Of a stretch of 28,247 nt of DNA, positions 6,898 to 14,534 are shown one piece after another. Both the position numbers and the translations under genes were made by a program. Under the pieces are notes generated by a model. The model saw nothing but the letters and a program-made list of their open reading frames with translations, searched no databases and was not told where the DNA came from. How positions within the stretch are numbered: position 1 is the stretch's first letter; the number at the start of each line of letters is the position of its first letter. The stretch is from WYZ-LMO6 sp964509845. Lineage in GTDB: Archaea > Hadarchaeota > Hadarchaeia > Hadarchaeales > WYZ-LMO6. The stretch spans positions 1 to 28,247 of the forward strand of contig CAZDZG010000012.1 in assembly GCA_964509845.1 (NCBI GenBank). Direction: 5' to 3'.

Positions 6898-7312
6898 TTG
6901 GAGGAACGCCCCTCCGAGCGAAGGGGCGTGGCGGGCATGCTCCTGGCCTTCAGGGAGGTGATGGAGGGGCCGGGGGGGAGGGTGCTCTTCCTGGGATCGG
7001 AGGGGACCTTCGCAGCTCCTCGCCCACGCTTGCAGGGAGCTGGGGATTCCTCCTACTTCTGCCCAGGGAGGACGGTGGAGCTGAGGTGGAGGAGGGGCTA
7101 CGGTTTTTCAGACGGGTAGGAGGGTCAGGCCCGAAAGGTGGATGCGGTGGTGATGGGGGTAGGCCCTTCCCGGAAATTGGCGTTGAGGTGGAGGAGGTGA
7201 GGAACCTGCGGGAGGGGGAAAGGTGGTGGGCTTCATGGGCATCCTGGAAAGGACGGGATGGAGCGGGGAGCTGCGGTTCGACCGCCTCCTGGACGTCGGC
7301 TGGAGGGGGTGA
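6898..7312 (+). pseudogene. Frameshifted DUF2124-like gene
   Basis: No single frame is intact, but coherent protein segments appear in order across all three plus frames. They are GMLLAFREVMEGPGGRVLFL (frame of 6898), then QLLAHACRELGIP, then EVEEGLRFFRRVG, then VDAVVMGVGPS from 7138, then EVEEVRNLRE, then KVVGFMGILERTGWSGELRF from 7220 to about 7280, ending at the TGA at 7310-7312. The order and motifs (opening LLAFRE and strand, a central hydrophobic VDAVVMGVG, late VVGFMGILERTGW and FDRLLDV) recall, from memory, the archaeal DUF2124 family; this was not searched. Roughly five indels in 400 bases suggest a decayed gene or poor consensus near a contig end. The last frame closes six bases before the convergent adk stop. 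Confidence 0.45.
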
Positions 7313-7317
7313 GGTGA

Positions 7318-7959
7318 TCAGCCCTTCCCCTCCAGCACCCTCATCACCCTGGCCGTCCCCTCCTCCACCCCCACCTCCTCCGTGAGAGAGATCGTCCTGA
7401 GGATGCCCTTCCTGGCGTAGAACTCCAGCACGGGTCTGGTCAGCCTGGCGTATTCCTCCAGCCTCCTCCTTATCACCTCCGGCTTGTCGTCCTCCCTCTG
7501 GTACAGCTCCCCCCCGCACCTGTCGCAAACCCCGGGCCTCCTGGGAGGAGCGGAGATCAGGTTGTAGATGGCCCCGCATGTCCTGCAGATCCTGCGGGAG
7601 GAGAGCCTCCGCACGATCACCTCCTCCCCCACGTCCAGGTTCAGCACCAGCTCGGGGGGGGAGAGCCTGTCCAGGGCCTCGGCCTGGGCCATCGTTCTGG
7701 GAAAGCCGTCAAGCACAAAGCCCCGGGAGCAGTCCGGGAGGGACAGCCTCTCCCTCAGGATGGCCAGCACCTCCTCGTCCGGGACCAGCAGTCCCTTCCC
7801 CACGTACCCCGCCAGCCTCCTCCCCCGCTCCGTCCCCCTCCTTATCTCCTCCCTGATGAGGTCCCCGGTGGCTATGTGGGGAATGCCGTACCTCGCCGAG
7901 ATCCTTTCCCCATACGTTCCCTTTCCGGAGCCCGGAGGCCCGAAGAGCACCAGCCTCAT
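7318..7959 (-). CDS. adk: Adenylate kinase with zinc LID
   Basis: A 213-residue enzyme interconverting ATP + AMP and 2 ADP. The P-loop is G7-P-P-G-S-G-K13-G-T15, the AMP-binding region contains TGDLIR (31-36), DGFPRT is at 84-89, and the LID carries C125-x2-C128 and C145-x2-C148 as a structural zinc site. This is the long bacterial-type monomeric form rather than the archaeal trimeric AdkA, and is known in a number of archaea. The ATG at 7959 lies 26 nt from a TATA box, and the gene diverges from the AsnC-domain gene at 8106. Confidence 0.95.
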   Translation of the reverse strand: MRLVLFGPPGSGKGTYGERISARYGIPHIATGDLIREEIRRGTERGRRLAGYVGKGLLVPDEEVLAILRERLSLPDCSRGFVLDGFPRTMAQAEALDRLSPPELVLNLDVGEEVIVRRLSSRRICRTCGAIYNLISAPPRRPGVCDRCGGELYQREDDKPEVIRRRLEEYARLTRPVLEFYARKGILRTISLTEEVGVEEGTARVMRVLEGKG

Positions 7960-7980
7960 CCTTGCCCCTTCGGGAAAGGG

Positions 7981-7989
7981 GTTTTAATC
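7981..7989 (-). promoter_or_regulatory. TATA box for adk
   Basis: On the minus strand GATTAAAAC is centred 26 nt upstream of the adk ATG at 7959. Confidence 0.6.
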
Positions 7990-8074
7990 CTTTGTTTTCG
8001 GGCTGGAATGGGGCGCGATGAGGAGGAACGGCCTGAGGGGTGATGAGGATGTTGAGTGCCGAGCGCCCCCAAGG

Positions 8075-8083
8075 ATTTTAATA
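8075..8083 (+). promoter_or_regulatory. TATA box for the AsnC-domain gene
   Basis: ATTTTAATA is centred about 26 nt upstream of the ATG at 8106, giving a nearly leaderless transcript. Confidence 0.6.
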
Positions 8084-8105
8084 TCCGTGTTCCAAAAAAT
8101 AAAGA

Positions 8106-8366
8106 ATGGCCGGGGGACTGGCGGCCTTCAAGAAAAGGGCCTACGTGCTGGTCACGGTGAGGCCTGGTTACGAGGCCTCGGTGGTGGCGGAGATAGAGAG
8201 GATACCCAACGTCAAGCTCTCGGACTTCGTGCACGGGGAGTATGATGTGGTTTGCGTGCTGGAAGGGAGTTACGAGGAGATAGACAGGTCGGTCCTGGCC
8301 ATCCGCAGGCTCCCCAACGTGCTGAAGACCATCACCCTCACGGCCTTCGACACCCACCTGGAGTAA
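8106..8366 (+). CDS. Stand-alone Lrp/AsnC effector-binding domain (RAM/SAM-like)
   Basis: An 86-residue protein consisting only of the alpha-beta sandwich ligand domain of Lrp/AsnC regulators. It shows strand AYVLVTVRPG, helix YEASVVAEIERIPNV, strands VKLSDFVHGEYDVVCVLEG, helix EIDRSVLAIRRLPNV and strand LKTITLTAF. No helix-turn-helix is present and no upstream frame could supply one, so it cannot bind DNA by the usual means. Such single-domain proteins can form amino-acid-binding dimers or octamers and may modulate full-length Lrp proteins. It stands immediately before the ATP synthase operon but has its own promoter, and a T-run terminator follows. Confidence 0.85.
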   Translation: MAGGLAAFKKRAYVLVTVRPGYEASVVAEIERIPNVKLSDFVHGEYDVVCVLEGSYEEIDRSVLAIRRLPNVLKTITLTAFDTHLE

Positions 8367-8377
8367 CTTTTTTTATT
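8367..8377 (+). promoter_or_regulatory. T-run: terminator of AsnC-domain gene and TATA region of the ATP synthase operon
   Basis: CTTTTTTTATT begins right after the TAA stop at 8364-8366. A run of T fits archaeal intrinsic termination, and the A/T-only element is centred about 28 nt before the GTG start of atpH (8402), so it may do both jobs. Confidence 0.45.
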
Positions 8378-8401
8378 GGTTCCTTCCATCTTTCCCGGTC
8401 G

Positions 8402-8716
8402 GTGAAATTGGAGGAGGAGCTGCGCCAGGTTTTCGAGGCCGAGGGGAAGGCCAGGGAAGTGGTGGCGGAGGCCGAGAGGGAGGCCGCCAGGATCCTGGAG
8501 GAGGGCAGGAGGAGGGCCGAGGAGAGGAGGAGCGAGCTGAGGAGGGAGGCCGAAGGGAAGGCGGAGGAGACCAGGAGGAAGTTCGAGAGGAAGGCGGAGG
8601 AGGAGGTGAGGAGGATGAGGGAGGAAACCGAAAGGGAGAAGGTCAGGCTGGAGAGGGAAGCGGCGGCCAGGATGGAGAGGGCGGTAAAAGAGGTGATCAA
8701 GGCCCTGCTGGGGTAG
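8402..8716 (+). CDS. atpH: A-type ATP synthase subunit H
   Basis: A 104-residue protein that is almost wholly one charged coiled coil (EAERE-ARILEEGRRRAEERR repeats), as expected for the H/G peripheral-stalk subunit that pairs with subunit E. The frame opens further upstream, but that part overlaps the previous gene in another frame. The GTG at 8402 fits the promoter spacing and is the likely start; a TTG at 8408 is the alternative. It is the first gene of the H-I-K-E-C-F-D series; its stop is 4 nt before the atpI start. Confidence 0.8.
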   Translation: MKLEEELRQVFEAEGKAREVVAEAEREAARILEEGRRRAEERRSELRREAEGKAEETRRKFERKAEEEVRRMREETEREKVRLEREAAARMERAVKEVIKALLG

Positions 8717-8720
8717 GGGG

Positions 8721-10742
8721 ATGCTGAGGCCGGTGAGGATGAGGAGGTTCAGGGCCCTCTTCCCCCTCCGCTTCAGGGGGAGGGTCCTGGAGGCCCTGCA
8801 CGAGGCCGGGGTGGTGCAGCTGAGGGAGGTCTCGGAGCCCGCGGTGGGGAGGAGGCCTCCCCCCGCCGAGCTCCAGGAGCTCTCCTCCCTCCTCCTCAGG
8901 CTCAGGGAGGTGCGGGAGTTCCTCGGTCCTCCCCCCCGGCCCGTTTACGTGGCCCCCCTCCCCCTGGAAAAGGTCGGGAGGAGGGCAGAGAGGCTCCTCT
9001 CCAGGCTGGAGGGCAAGGTGAAGGCCCTGAAGGCCGAGCTGGAGAGGGTGGAGGAGGAGAGGGGGAAGAGGCTGGCGAGGAAGGAACTGCTGGAGGAGCT
9101 GCGGGACCTGACGCTCCCCCTCTCCCTGCTCAGCTCCACGGCCGAGATCAGCGTGACGGTGGGGAGGATCCCGGCCGAGGCGGTGGGACCCTTCCTCAGG
9201 GAGGTGGAGGGGGTCCTGGAGGGAAGGGTGGTGGCGGGAAGCGCGGGGAGGGGGGAGAGGAGGATCGTGGTGGTGGCGTGCAGGGCGGGGGAGAGGCAGA
9301 AGCTCTCCCCCCTCCTTTACAGGTTCCAGGTGGAGCCCCTGGAGCTCCCCCCGCTGGAGCGGACCCCCTCCGAGGCCCTCGCGGAGGTGGAGAGGGAACT
9401 GGAGGAGCTGGAGGGGAGGAGGAGGGAGGTGGAAAGGAAGAGGGAGGGGCTGGCCAGGAGGTGGGCGGGGGAGGTGGCCGCCGCCGTGGAGCTCCTGGAG
9501 ATCCAGCTGGAGAGGCTCAGGGCCTCCTCCCTCCTGGGCTACACCGAGAGCACGGTCCTCCTGGAGGGGTGGATCCCGGAGGGGGAGGAGCTGGAGCCCC
9601 TCCTCCGGTCCCAGACGGCGGGGAGGCTGATCCTCAGGACCTACGAGGTGGGGGAGGCCCCCATCCTGCTGAGGAACCCTCCGGGGGTGAGGAACTTCGA
9701 GCTCCTCACCGAGACCTACGGCCTTCCCAGGTACGACGAGGTGGACCCCACCCTCTACCTTTCCGTGACCTTCCCCCTCTTCTTCGCCATCTGCCTCTCC
9801 GACGCGGCCTACGGCCTCCTGCTGGCCCTCCTGATGGGCTCGGGTCTGTGGGTGGCCAGGATCTTCCCCCCCAGGCTGAGGAGGATCGTGCTCGTTGGCT
9901 CCTTCCTGACGGTGGTGGTGGGAACCCTGCTGGGTGGATGGTTCGGCGGGCTCTACGGGAGGGCCCCCCCGCTCTGGGTGGATCCCCTGGAGAACCCCAT
10001 CCCCATCCTGAAGCTGGCCGTCTTCCTGGGGGTCCTGCAGATCCTCTGGGGGGTGGGGGGAGGCGCCTGCCTGAAGGACGCCTTCAGGAGGGATTGGAAG
10101 CGCCTTTTCCTGGTCCACCTCCCCCAGCTGGTGATGGTGGTGGGCTTCTTCTGCCTCTCCTTCTGCGCCCTGGGCCTGGGCCTGCGGGAGTTCGGCCTTT
10201 CCTTCAGGTTCCCCAAGCTTAACCTGGTGGACGCCTTCAACCCCTTCTCCCCCGCCCCCACCCTGGTCCAGCTCTTCAGGCTCCTCTTCTACTCAGGGCT
10301 GCTGGTGGGGATGGCGGGAACCGCCCTCACCTCCCCCTCCGTGGTCTCCGGGGTGGGGGGGGCCGTCAACTTCGCCTACGGCATCACGGGGCTGGTGGCA
10401 GATGCGGCCTCCTACACCAGGCTCACCGCCCTCTGCATCTCCTCCAGCATCATAGCCTTCGCCATCAACTACATCCTGGGATGGATCTACGCGAGCCTCT
10501 CCCCTCCCCTCCAGGCCGTCTCCCCCGTGCTGGTCATCCTCTTCCTGGCCGTCCTGATCCTGGTCTTCTTCCTCGGGCACTGCTTCAACCTCTTCGTGCA
10601 GAGCCTGGGGGCCTTCATCCACACCATGCGCCTTCACTACGTGGAGTTCTTCTCCAAGTTCTACGAGGGAGGGGGGGAGAAGTTCTCACCCTTTAAGGTT
10701 AAAAGGGAGTTCACCCGAATAAGGAGGGGCAAAAGATGGTAG
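8721..10742 (+). CDS. atpI: A-type ATP synthase subunit I (a subunit)
   Basis: A 673-residue stator protein. Residues 1 to about 350 form the cytoplasmic domain, with a long coiled coil around 85-130 and 210-260, that contacts the E/H stalks. The rest is a membrane domain with about eight hydrophobic segments. The essential channel arginine is R567 in DAASYTRLTALC, matching the SYxRL motif of the V/A-type a subunit. The protein provides the two ion half-channels next to the c ring. Its end overlaps the atpK start by 7 bases (ATG at 10736, TAG at 10740-10742). Confidence 0.95.
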   Translation: MLRPVRMRRFRALFPLRFRGRVLEALHEAGVVQLREVSEPAVGRRPPPAELQELSSLLLRLREVREFLGPPPRPVYVAPLPLEKVGRRAERLLSRLEGKVKALKAELERVEEERGKRLARKELLEELRDLTLPLSLLSSTAEISVTVGRIPAEAVGPFLREVEGVLEGRVVAGSAGRGERRIVVVACRAGERQKLSPLLYRFQVEPLELPPLERTPSEALAEVERELEELEGRRREVERKREGLARRWAGEVAAAVELLEIQLERLRASSLLGYTESTVLLEGWIPEGEELEPLLRSQTAGRLILRTYEVGEAPILLRNPPGVRNFELLTETYGLPRYDEVDPTLYLSVTFPLFFAICLSDAAYGLLLALLMGSGLWVARIFPPRLRRIVLVGSFLTVVVGTLLGGWFGGLYGRAPPLWVDPLENPIPILKLAVFLGVLQILWGVGGGACLKDAFRRDWKRLFLVHLPQLVMVVGFFCLSFCALGLGLREFGLSFRFPKLNLVDAFNPFSPAPTLVQLFRLLFYSGLLVGMAGTALTSPSVVSGVGGAVNFAYGITGLVADAASYTRLTALCISSSIIAFAINYILGWIYASLSPPLQAVSPVLVILFLAVLILVFFLGHCFNLFVQSLGAFIHTMRLHYVEFFSKFYEGGGEKFSPFKVKREFTRIRRGKRW

Positions 10743-11206
10743 CCGAAGGGGTCTGGGTGGTCCTGGCGGCCTCCCTGGCCATAGCCGTGCCGGGAGTCAT
10801 GGCCGGTCTGGGGGTGGGAATGACCGGCGTGGTCTGCGCGGCCATAGCGGGGGAGGATCCGAAGAAGGCGTACAGGGTCTTCGTGTACGAGGTCATGCCC
10901 GGGACGCAGGGGTTCTACGGCTTCGTGGCGGGCTTCCTGATCATCCTGGGTACGGGGCTCTCGGCGGGTGCGGCGGTGAAGTCCGGGGTGATGGGTCTGG
11001 CGGTGCTCTGCGCGGCCATTCCCGCCATCCTGCAGGGCTTCACCTCCTACCCCCAGGGGATGGTGGCCTCGGCCAGCGCCACCTCCTTCGCCAAGAGGCC
11101 GGAGGTCTTCGCGGCGGGCATGATGTACACGGTGATGGTGGAGATCTACGCCATCCTGGGACTCCTGGCCACCATCCTCCTCCTGACCTTCATAGGGGCC
11201 CTGTGA
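10736..11206 (+). CDS. atpK: A-type ATP synthase subunit K (c subunit, duplicated hairpin)
   Basis: A 156-residue rotor-ring protein with four transmembrane helices made of two fused hairpins. Only the second hairpin has the ion-carrying carboxylate, E136 in VMVEIYAILG. The first hairpin carries Q58 in MPGTQGFYGF at the equivalent place. T57, Q58, Q107 (YPQG) and E136 match the Na+ ligands T64, Q65, Q110 and E139 of the Enterococcus hirae NtpK ring; the fifth, L61, is M54 here. This predicts a V-like ring with one ion per four helices and possible Na+ coupling, as reported for Pyrococcus. The stop is followed by a G-rich site 12 nt before atpE. Confidence 0.95.
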   Translation: MVAEGVWVVLAASLAIAVPGVMAGLGVGMTGVVCAAIAGEDPKKAYRVFVYEVMPGTQGFYGFVAGFLIILGTGLSAGAAVKSGVMGLAVLCAAIPAILQGFTSYPQGMVASASATSFAKRPEVFAAGMMYTVMVEIYAILGLLATILLLTFIGAL

Positions 11207-11218
11207 GGGGGTAGGGGG

Positions 11219-11824
11219 ATGGAGAGGGGGGCCCAGCTGATAGTCCAGGACATCCTGCAGGAGGCCAAGAGGAAGGCCGAGGAGATCCTGGAGAGGGCCA
11301 GGAGGGAGGCCTCCTCCCTGCTGAGGGAGGCGGAGGAGAGGGGAAGGAGGGAGGCGGAGGAGATCCTGGAGAGGGCCAGCAGGGAGGGGAGACAGCTCTA
11401 CGAGGAGAGGGTGGCCAGGGGGAGGGTGGAGGCGAGGAAGGAACTGCTGGCCAAGAAGGAGGAGCTGATAGGGGAGGTCTTCAGGAGGGCGGAGGAGGGG
11501 CTCAGGAAGCACGTCTCCTCCAGGGAGTACGAGAGGGACCTGCTGAGGATGGCGGTGGAGGCCTGCCGCAGGCTGGGGGCCGAGGAGGTGGTGGTGGAGG
11601 CCAGCGCCAGGGACCTGGAGAGGCTGAAGAGGATGGAGGGGGAGCTCAGAAAGGAACTGGGTGGGATCAGGGTTTCCTTCGGGAAGCCCCTGGAGACCCT
11701 GGGAGGGGTGAGGGTGAGGTCGGCGGACGGCCTGAGGGAGCTGGATGAGACGCTGGAGAGCAGGATGAGGAGGGAAAGGGAGGAACTGCGCGTTAGGGTC
11801 GCCAGGATCCTCTTCGAAGGATAG
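11219..11824 (+). CDS. atpE: A-type ATP synthase subunit E
   Basis: A 201-residue peripheral-stalk protein. Residues 1-95 form a long charged coiled coil that pairs with subunit H. The C-terminal globular half (about 100-201) has the typical GGVRVRSADG-x-x-ELDETLESRM strand and helix that binds the A/B head. A GGGGG run sits directly before the ATG. The next gene, atpC, starts 3 nt after the TAG. Confidence 0.92.
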   Translation: MERGAQLIVQDILQEAKRKAEEILERARREASSLLREAEERGRREAEEILERASREGRQLYEERVARGRVEARKELLAKKEELIGEVFRRAEEGLRKHVSSREYERDLLRMAVEACRRLGAEEVVVEASARDLERLKRMEGELRKELGGIRVSFGKPLETLGGVRVRSADGLRELDETLESRMRREREELRVRVARILFEG

Positions 11825-11826
11825 GC

Positions 11827-12915
11827 ATGCTTCCCCTGCTGCTCGTCCTCCTGCTGATCGGTTCCTTCTTCGCGGCGGTGGTCCTCCACGCCAGGAGGAT
11901 GGTGGGCTACCTGTACCCCTGCGCGGTGGTGAGCACCTGGGAGGCCAGGCTCCTGCCCGAGCCCAGGCTGATGGAGCTGGCCGAGGCGGGGATGGAGGAG
12001 GCTCTCTCCCTCGGGGAGGAGTATCCCCTTCCCCCCACCACCGATCCCAGGGAGCTGGAGCTGGCCCTTAGGGCCTCCTCCTCCAGGAGGTACGCCGAGC
12101 TGCTGGAGCTGGTGCCGGAGGAGGCCAGGGAGGTGATGAGGAGGATCCTGGCCTGGGAGGAGGTCTGGAACCTCAAATCCCTCCTCACCTCCCTCCACCT
12201 GGGCTTGCCCAGGGAGGAGAGGAAGAGGTACCTCCTCCCCTCCCCCACCCTTCCCCAGGAGAGGCTGGAGCTCCTGGTCTCCGCGGAGACCCCGGAGCAG
12301 CTGCTGGAGTTCCTGCGGGGAAGCGAGTACTGGGAGGTCCTCTCGACCCACTGGGAGGAGTACCGCAGGGAGGGGCTCTTCCCCCTCCTCCACGCCCTGG
12401 ACAGGCACTACTACACCAGGCTCTGGGAGGAGGTCAGGAGGCTGAGGTCGCAGAGGTCGGTGCTGGTCCCGCTGGTGGGGTTCGAGCTGGATGCCCTCAA
12501 CCTCCTCCTCCTGCTGAGGCTGAGGAGGGCCGGGGTCCCCCCCGAGAGGATAGAGCCCCTCCTCTTTCCCTCCCACGAGCTGGGGAGGGAAAAGCTGAGG
12601 GAGCTCCTGCTCGCCTCCGACCTCCGCTCCCTCCTGGAGCTCCTCCCCCCCTCCTATGCCTTCCTCCTCTCCCTCCTCCCCCAGCTGGAGGGGGGAGACC
12701 TCTCGGGGCTGGAGAGGGCTCTAAAGGAGGAGCACCTCAGGAGGTGCAGGTGGATGGCCCTCACCCACCCCTTCACGCTCGCCCCCCTCTACTTCTACGT
12801 GAAGAGGAGGGAGGTGGAGGTGAGGAACCTGAACTTCCTGCTGAGGCTGAAGCTGGAGGGGAGGGATCCCCAGCTGATCAAGGAGGGGCTTTGGAGGGTG
12901 CCGCTTGAGGCGTGA
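11827..12915 (+). CDS. atpC: A-type ATP synthase subunit C with N-terminal membrane segment
   Basis: A 362-residue V/A-type subunit C (V-ATPase d homologue), the helical socket that joins the central stalk F/D to the c ring. The three-fold bundle of the family is visible as repeated long amphipathic helices with conserved pieces, such as AWEEVWNLKSLLTSLHLGL and VGFELDALNLLLLLRLRRAG. Residues 2-22 are strongly hydrophobic (LPLLLVLLLIGSFFAAVVLHA) and read as a membrane helix before the usual start of the fold. Whether it is a genuine anchor or part of an extended start is unclear, but the only 5' neighbour is atpE, three bases away, so this ATG is well placed. It overlaps atpF. Confidence 0.85.
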   Translation: MLPLLLVLLLIGSFFAAVVLHARRMVGYLYPCAVVSTWEARLLPEPRLMELAEAGMEEALSLGEEYPLPPTTDPRELELALRASSSRRYAELLELVPEEAREVMRRILAWEEVWNLKSLLTSLHLGLPREERKRYLLPSPTLPQERLELLVSAETPEQLLEFLRGSEYWEVLSTHWEEYRREGLFPLLHALDRHYYTRLWEEVRRLRSQRSVLVPLVGFELDALNLLLLLRLRRAGVPPERIEPLLFPSHELGREKLRELLLASDLRSLLELLPPSYAFLLSLLPQLEGGDLSGLERALKEEHLRRCRWMALTHPFTLAPLYFYVKRREVEVRNLNFLLRLKLEGRDPQLIKEGLWRVPLEA

Positions 12916-13237
12916 GATAGTGGTGGTGGGGGACAGGGAGACGGTCACGGGCTTCGCCCTGGCGGGGGTGGCCAGGGGCTACGTTCCCTCCTCCAGGGAG
13001 GAGGCCCTCTCCCTCCTCCGCGGGCTCCTCGGGGAGGAGGGGGTGGGCCTGATCCTCCTCACCCACCGGCTGGCGGAGGAGCTGGGGGAGGAACTGAAGA
13101 GGATGGTGAGGGGGAAGGGGCCCTTCCCCATGCTGCTGAGGATACCTGACAGGACGGGCTACCGTCCCGAGAGGGATGAGCTGGAGGAGATGGTGAGGAG
13201 GACGGTGGGGGCGGAGGTGGTGGTGAGGAAGGAATGA
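12905..13237 (+). CDS. atpF: A-type ATP synthase subunit F
   Basis: A 110-residue central-stalk subunit with the CheY-like fold. It opens with strand EIVVVGDRETVTGFALAGV, has a middle helix-strand EEGVGLILLTHRLAEEL, and ends in a long helix (RPERDELEEMVRRTVG). The start is a TTG at 12905 overlapping the atpC stop by 11 bases; no ATG exists in frame nearby, and the family's opening strand begins four residues later. The stop overlaps the atpD start (ATGA). Confidence 0.9.
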   Translation: MRREIVVVGDRETVTGFALAGVARGYVPSSREEALSLLRGLLGEEGVGLILLTHRLAEELGEELKRMVRGKGPFPMLLRIPDRTGYRPERDELEEMVRRTVGAEVVVRKE

Positions 13238-13884
13238 TGGCCGTTTCCCCCACCAGGATGAGCCTGCTCAGGCTGAGGAGGAGAATAGCCCTGGCCAGGA
13301 AGGGGCACGACCTCCTAAGGGAGAAGATGGATGCCCTGGTGATGGAGTTCTTCGAGGTGCTCAGGAGGGTTTACGAGGTCAGGAAGGAGGCCTTCGACCG
13401 GCTGGCCAGCGCTCACTTCCTCCTCTCCCTCTGCATGGCCTCCTGGGGGACGGTGGAGACGGAGCAGGCGGCGAGGGAGGCGGCGAAGGGGGTGGTGCTG
13501 GAGACCTCCGTGAGGTACGTGATGGGCGTTCCCGTTCCCGTGGCGGAGGTGGAGGTCACCGTCCGCAGCCCGCTGGAGAGGGGTTACTCCCTCCTCTCCC
13601 CCTCCCTGCTCGACAGGGCCTCGGAGGAGTTCGAGCGGGCCCTGAAGCTGCTGGTGGAGCTGGCCGAGCTGGAGGAGACGGCCAGGGCCCTGGCCTGGGA
13701 GCTGGAGAGGACCAGGAGGAGGGTGAACGCCCTGGAGTACATCCTCATCCCCAGGCTGGAGGCGGCCCTGAGGTTCATAGCCATGAGGCTGGACGAGATG
13801 GAGAGGGAGCACTTCTTCAGGCTCAAGAGGATCAAGGCCCTGCTGGAGAGGAGGGAAAGGAGTGGAGGAGGTGCTGAAGGCTGA
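13234..13884 (+). CDS. atpD: A-type ATP synthase subunit D
   Basis: A 216-residue central rotor shaft. The family signature VSPTRMSLLRLRRRIALARKG is at the N-terminus, followed by two long antiparallel helices (about 10-75 and 125-205) that enter the A3B3 hexamer. The late ALEYILIPRLEAALRFI segment is typical. Either of two adjacent ATG codons (13234, 13237) could start it; the first overlaps the atpF TGA. In most archaeal operons atpA and atpB lie between F and D; here they are absent and found inverted downstream. Confidence 0.95.
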   Translation: MMAVSPTRMSLLRLRRRIALARKGHDLLREKMDALVMEFFEVLRRVYEVRKEAFDRLASAHFLLSLCMASWGTVETEQAAREAAKGVVLETSVRYVMGVPVPVAEVEVTVRSPLERGYSLLSPSLLDRASEEFERALKLLVELAELEETARALAWELERTRRRVNALEYILIPRLEAALRFIAMRLDEMEREHFFRLKRIKALLERRERSGGGAEG

Positions 13885-14251
13885 GCTGGCCAGGCTGAAC
13901 TCCCCCTTCCCCAAGCAGAGGATCTCCCTGGAGGAGGCCCTCTCCTCCGAGAGGCCGGGCGTCCCCCTCACCAACGGGGCCTTCCAGCCCTTCAGGAGGG
14001 AGGAGCTGGAGCTGCTGGCCTCCCTGGTCCCGGAGGGGAAGAGGGGGGAGCTGAGGCTCCCCATCCTCCTGGCGCTGGATCCGGGCTTGGGCAGGGGGGC
14101 GGTGAGGGTCAGGGGGGAGGCGGAGAGCAGGGCGGTGGGATCCCTCCTGGGCAAGAGGGTGGAGGGAGGGGAGCTGGTGATCTACCGCCCGGAGCTCCGG
14201 GAGGTGAGGAGGAGGCTCCCCACCACCACCTACTATCTCTTCCTGCCATGA
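13862..14251 (+). CDS. DUF61 / UPF0216 family protein
   Basis: A 129-residue protein matching the archaeal UPF0216 family pattern: a helix ending in ARLNSPFPKQRISLEEAL, RPGVPLTNGAFQPFRREELELLASLVPE, LRLPILLALDPGLGRGAVRVRGEAE, and a terminal LVIYRPELREVRRRLPTTTYYLF. The function of the family is unknown. The GTG start at 13862 lies inside the end of atpD (23-base overlap), so it is translated from the same transcript as the ATP synthase. The stop overlaps the next start (ATGA). Confidence 0.8.
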   Translation: MEEVLKAELARLNSPFPKQRISLEEALSSERPGVPLTNGAFQPFRREELELLASLVPEGKRGELRLPILLALDPGLGRGAVRVRGEAESRAVGSLLGKRVEGGELVIYRPELREVRRRLPTTTYYLFLP

Positions 14252-14526
14252 GGGCCGCCCGGCTCTTCCCCCTCCTCCTCCTCTTCTATCCCTTCTCCCT
14301 GGTCACCGTGGCCGCCGGCCTCCTGGCCCTCCTCCTCCTGCTGGCAGGGGTGGGGAGGGAGGTCCTGGTCCCCGCCGTCCTCTGGTTCTTCTTTTGTTCC
14401 TTCCTGGCGGTGTACCTGATCACCAGGAGGGCCCTCCGTCTCTTCGGGTTCCAGCGCCTCTTCCTCCCCTTCCTGCTGGTGCTCGGCCTCCTCTCCGTTC
14501 TCTCCCTTCTTCCCCTCCTCAGGTGA
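14248..14526 (+). CDS. Small integral membrane protein of unknown function
   Basis: A 92-residue, very hydrophobic protein with probably three membrane helices (about 5-36, 40-58 and 68-91) and short basic loops containing RRALRLFGFQR. It is not recognised. It overlaps the DUF61 gene by four bases and is the last gene of the plus-strand ATP synthase transcript. It ends nine bases from the convergent atpB stop. By position it may be an accessory or assembly factor of the ATP synthase membrane sector, but nothing in its sequence proves that. Confidence 0.65.
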   Translation: MRAARLFPLLLLFYPFSLVTVAAGLLALLLLLAGVGREVLVPAVLWFFFCSFLAVYLITRRALRLFGFQRLFLPFLLVLGLLSVLSLLPLLR

Positions 14527-14534
14527 AGGCGGGG

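Noticed and set aside
6755..6961. 68-codon plus-strand frame after tRNA-Arg
   Set aside because: Composition and motifs do not look like a protein, and it overlaps the start of the degraded gene in another frame.
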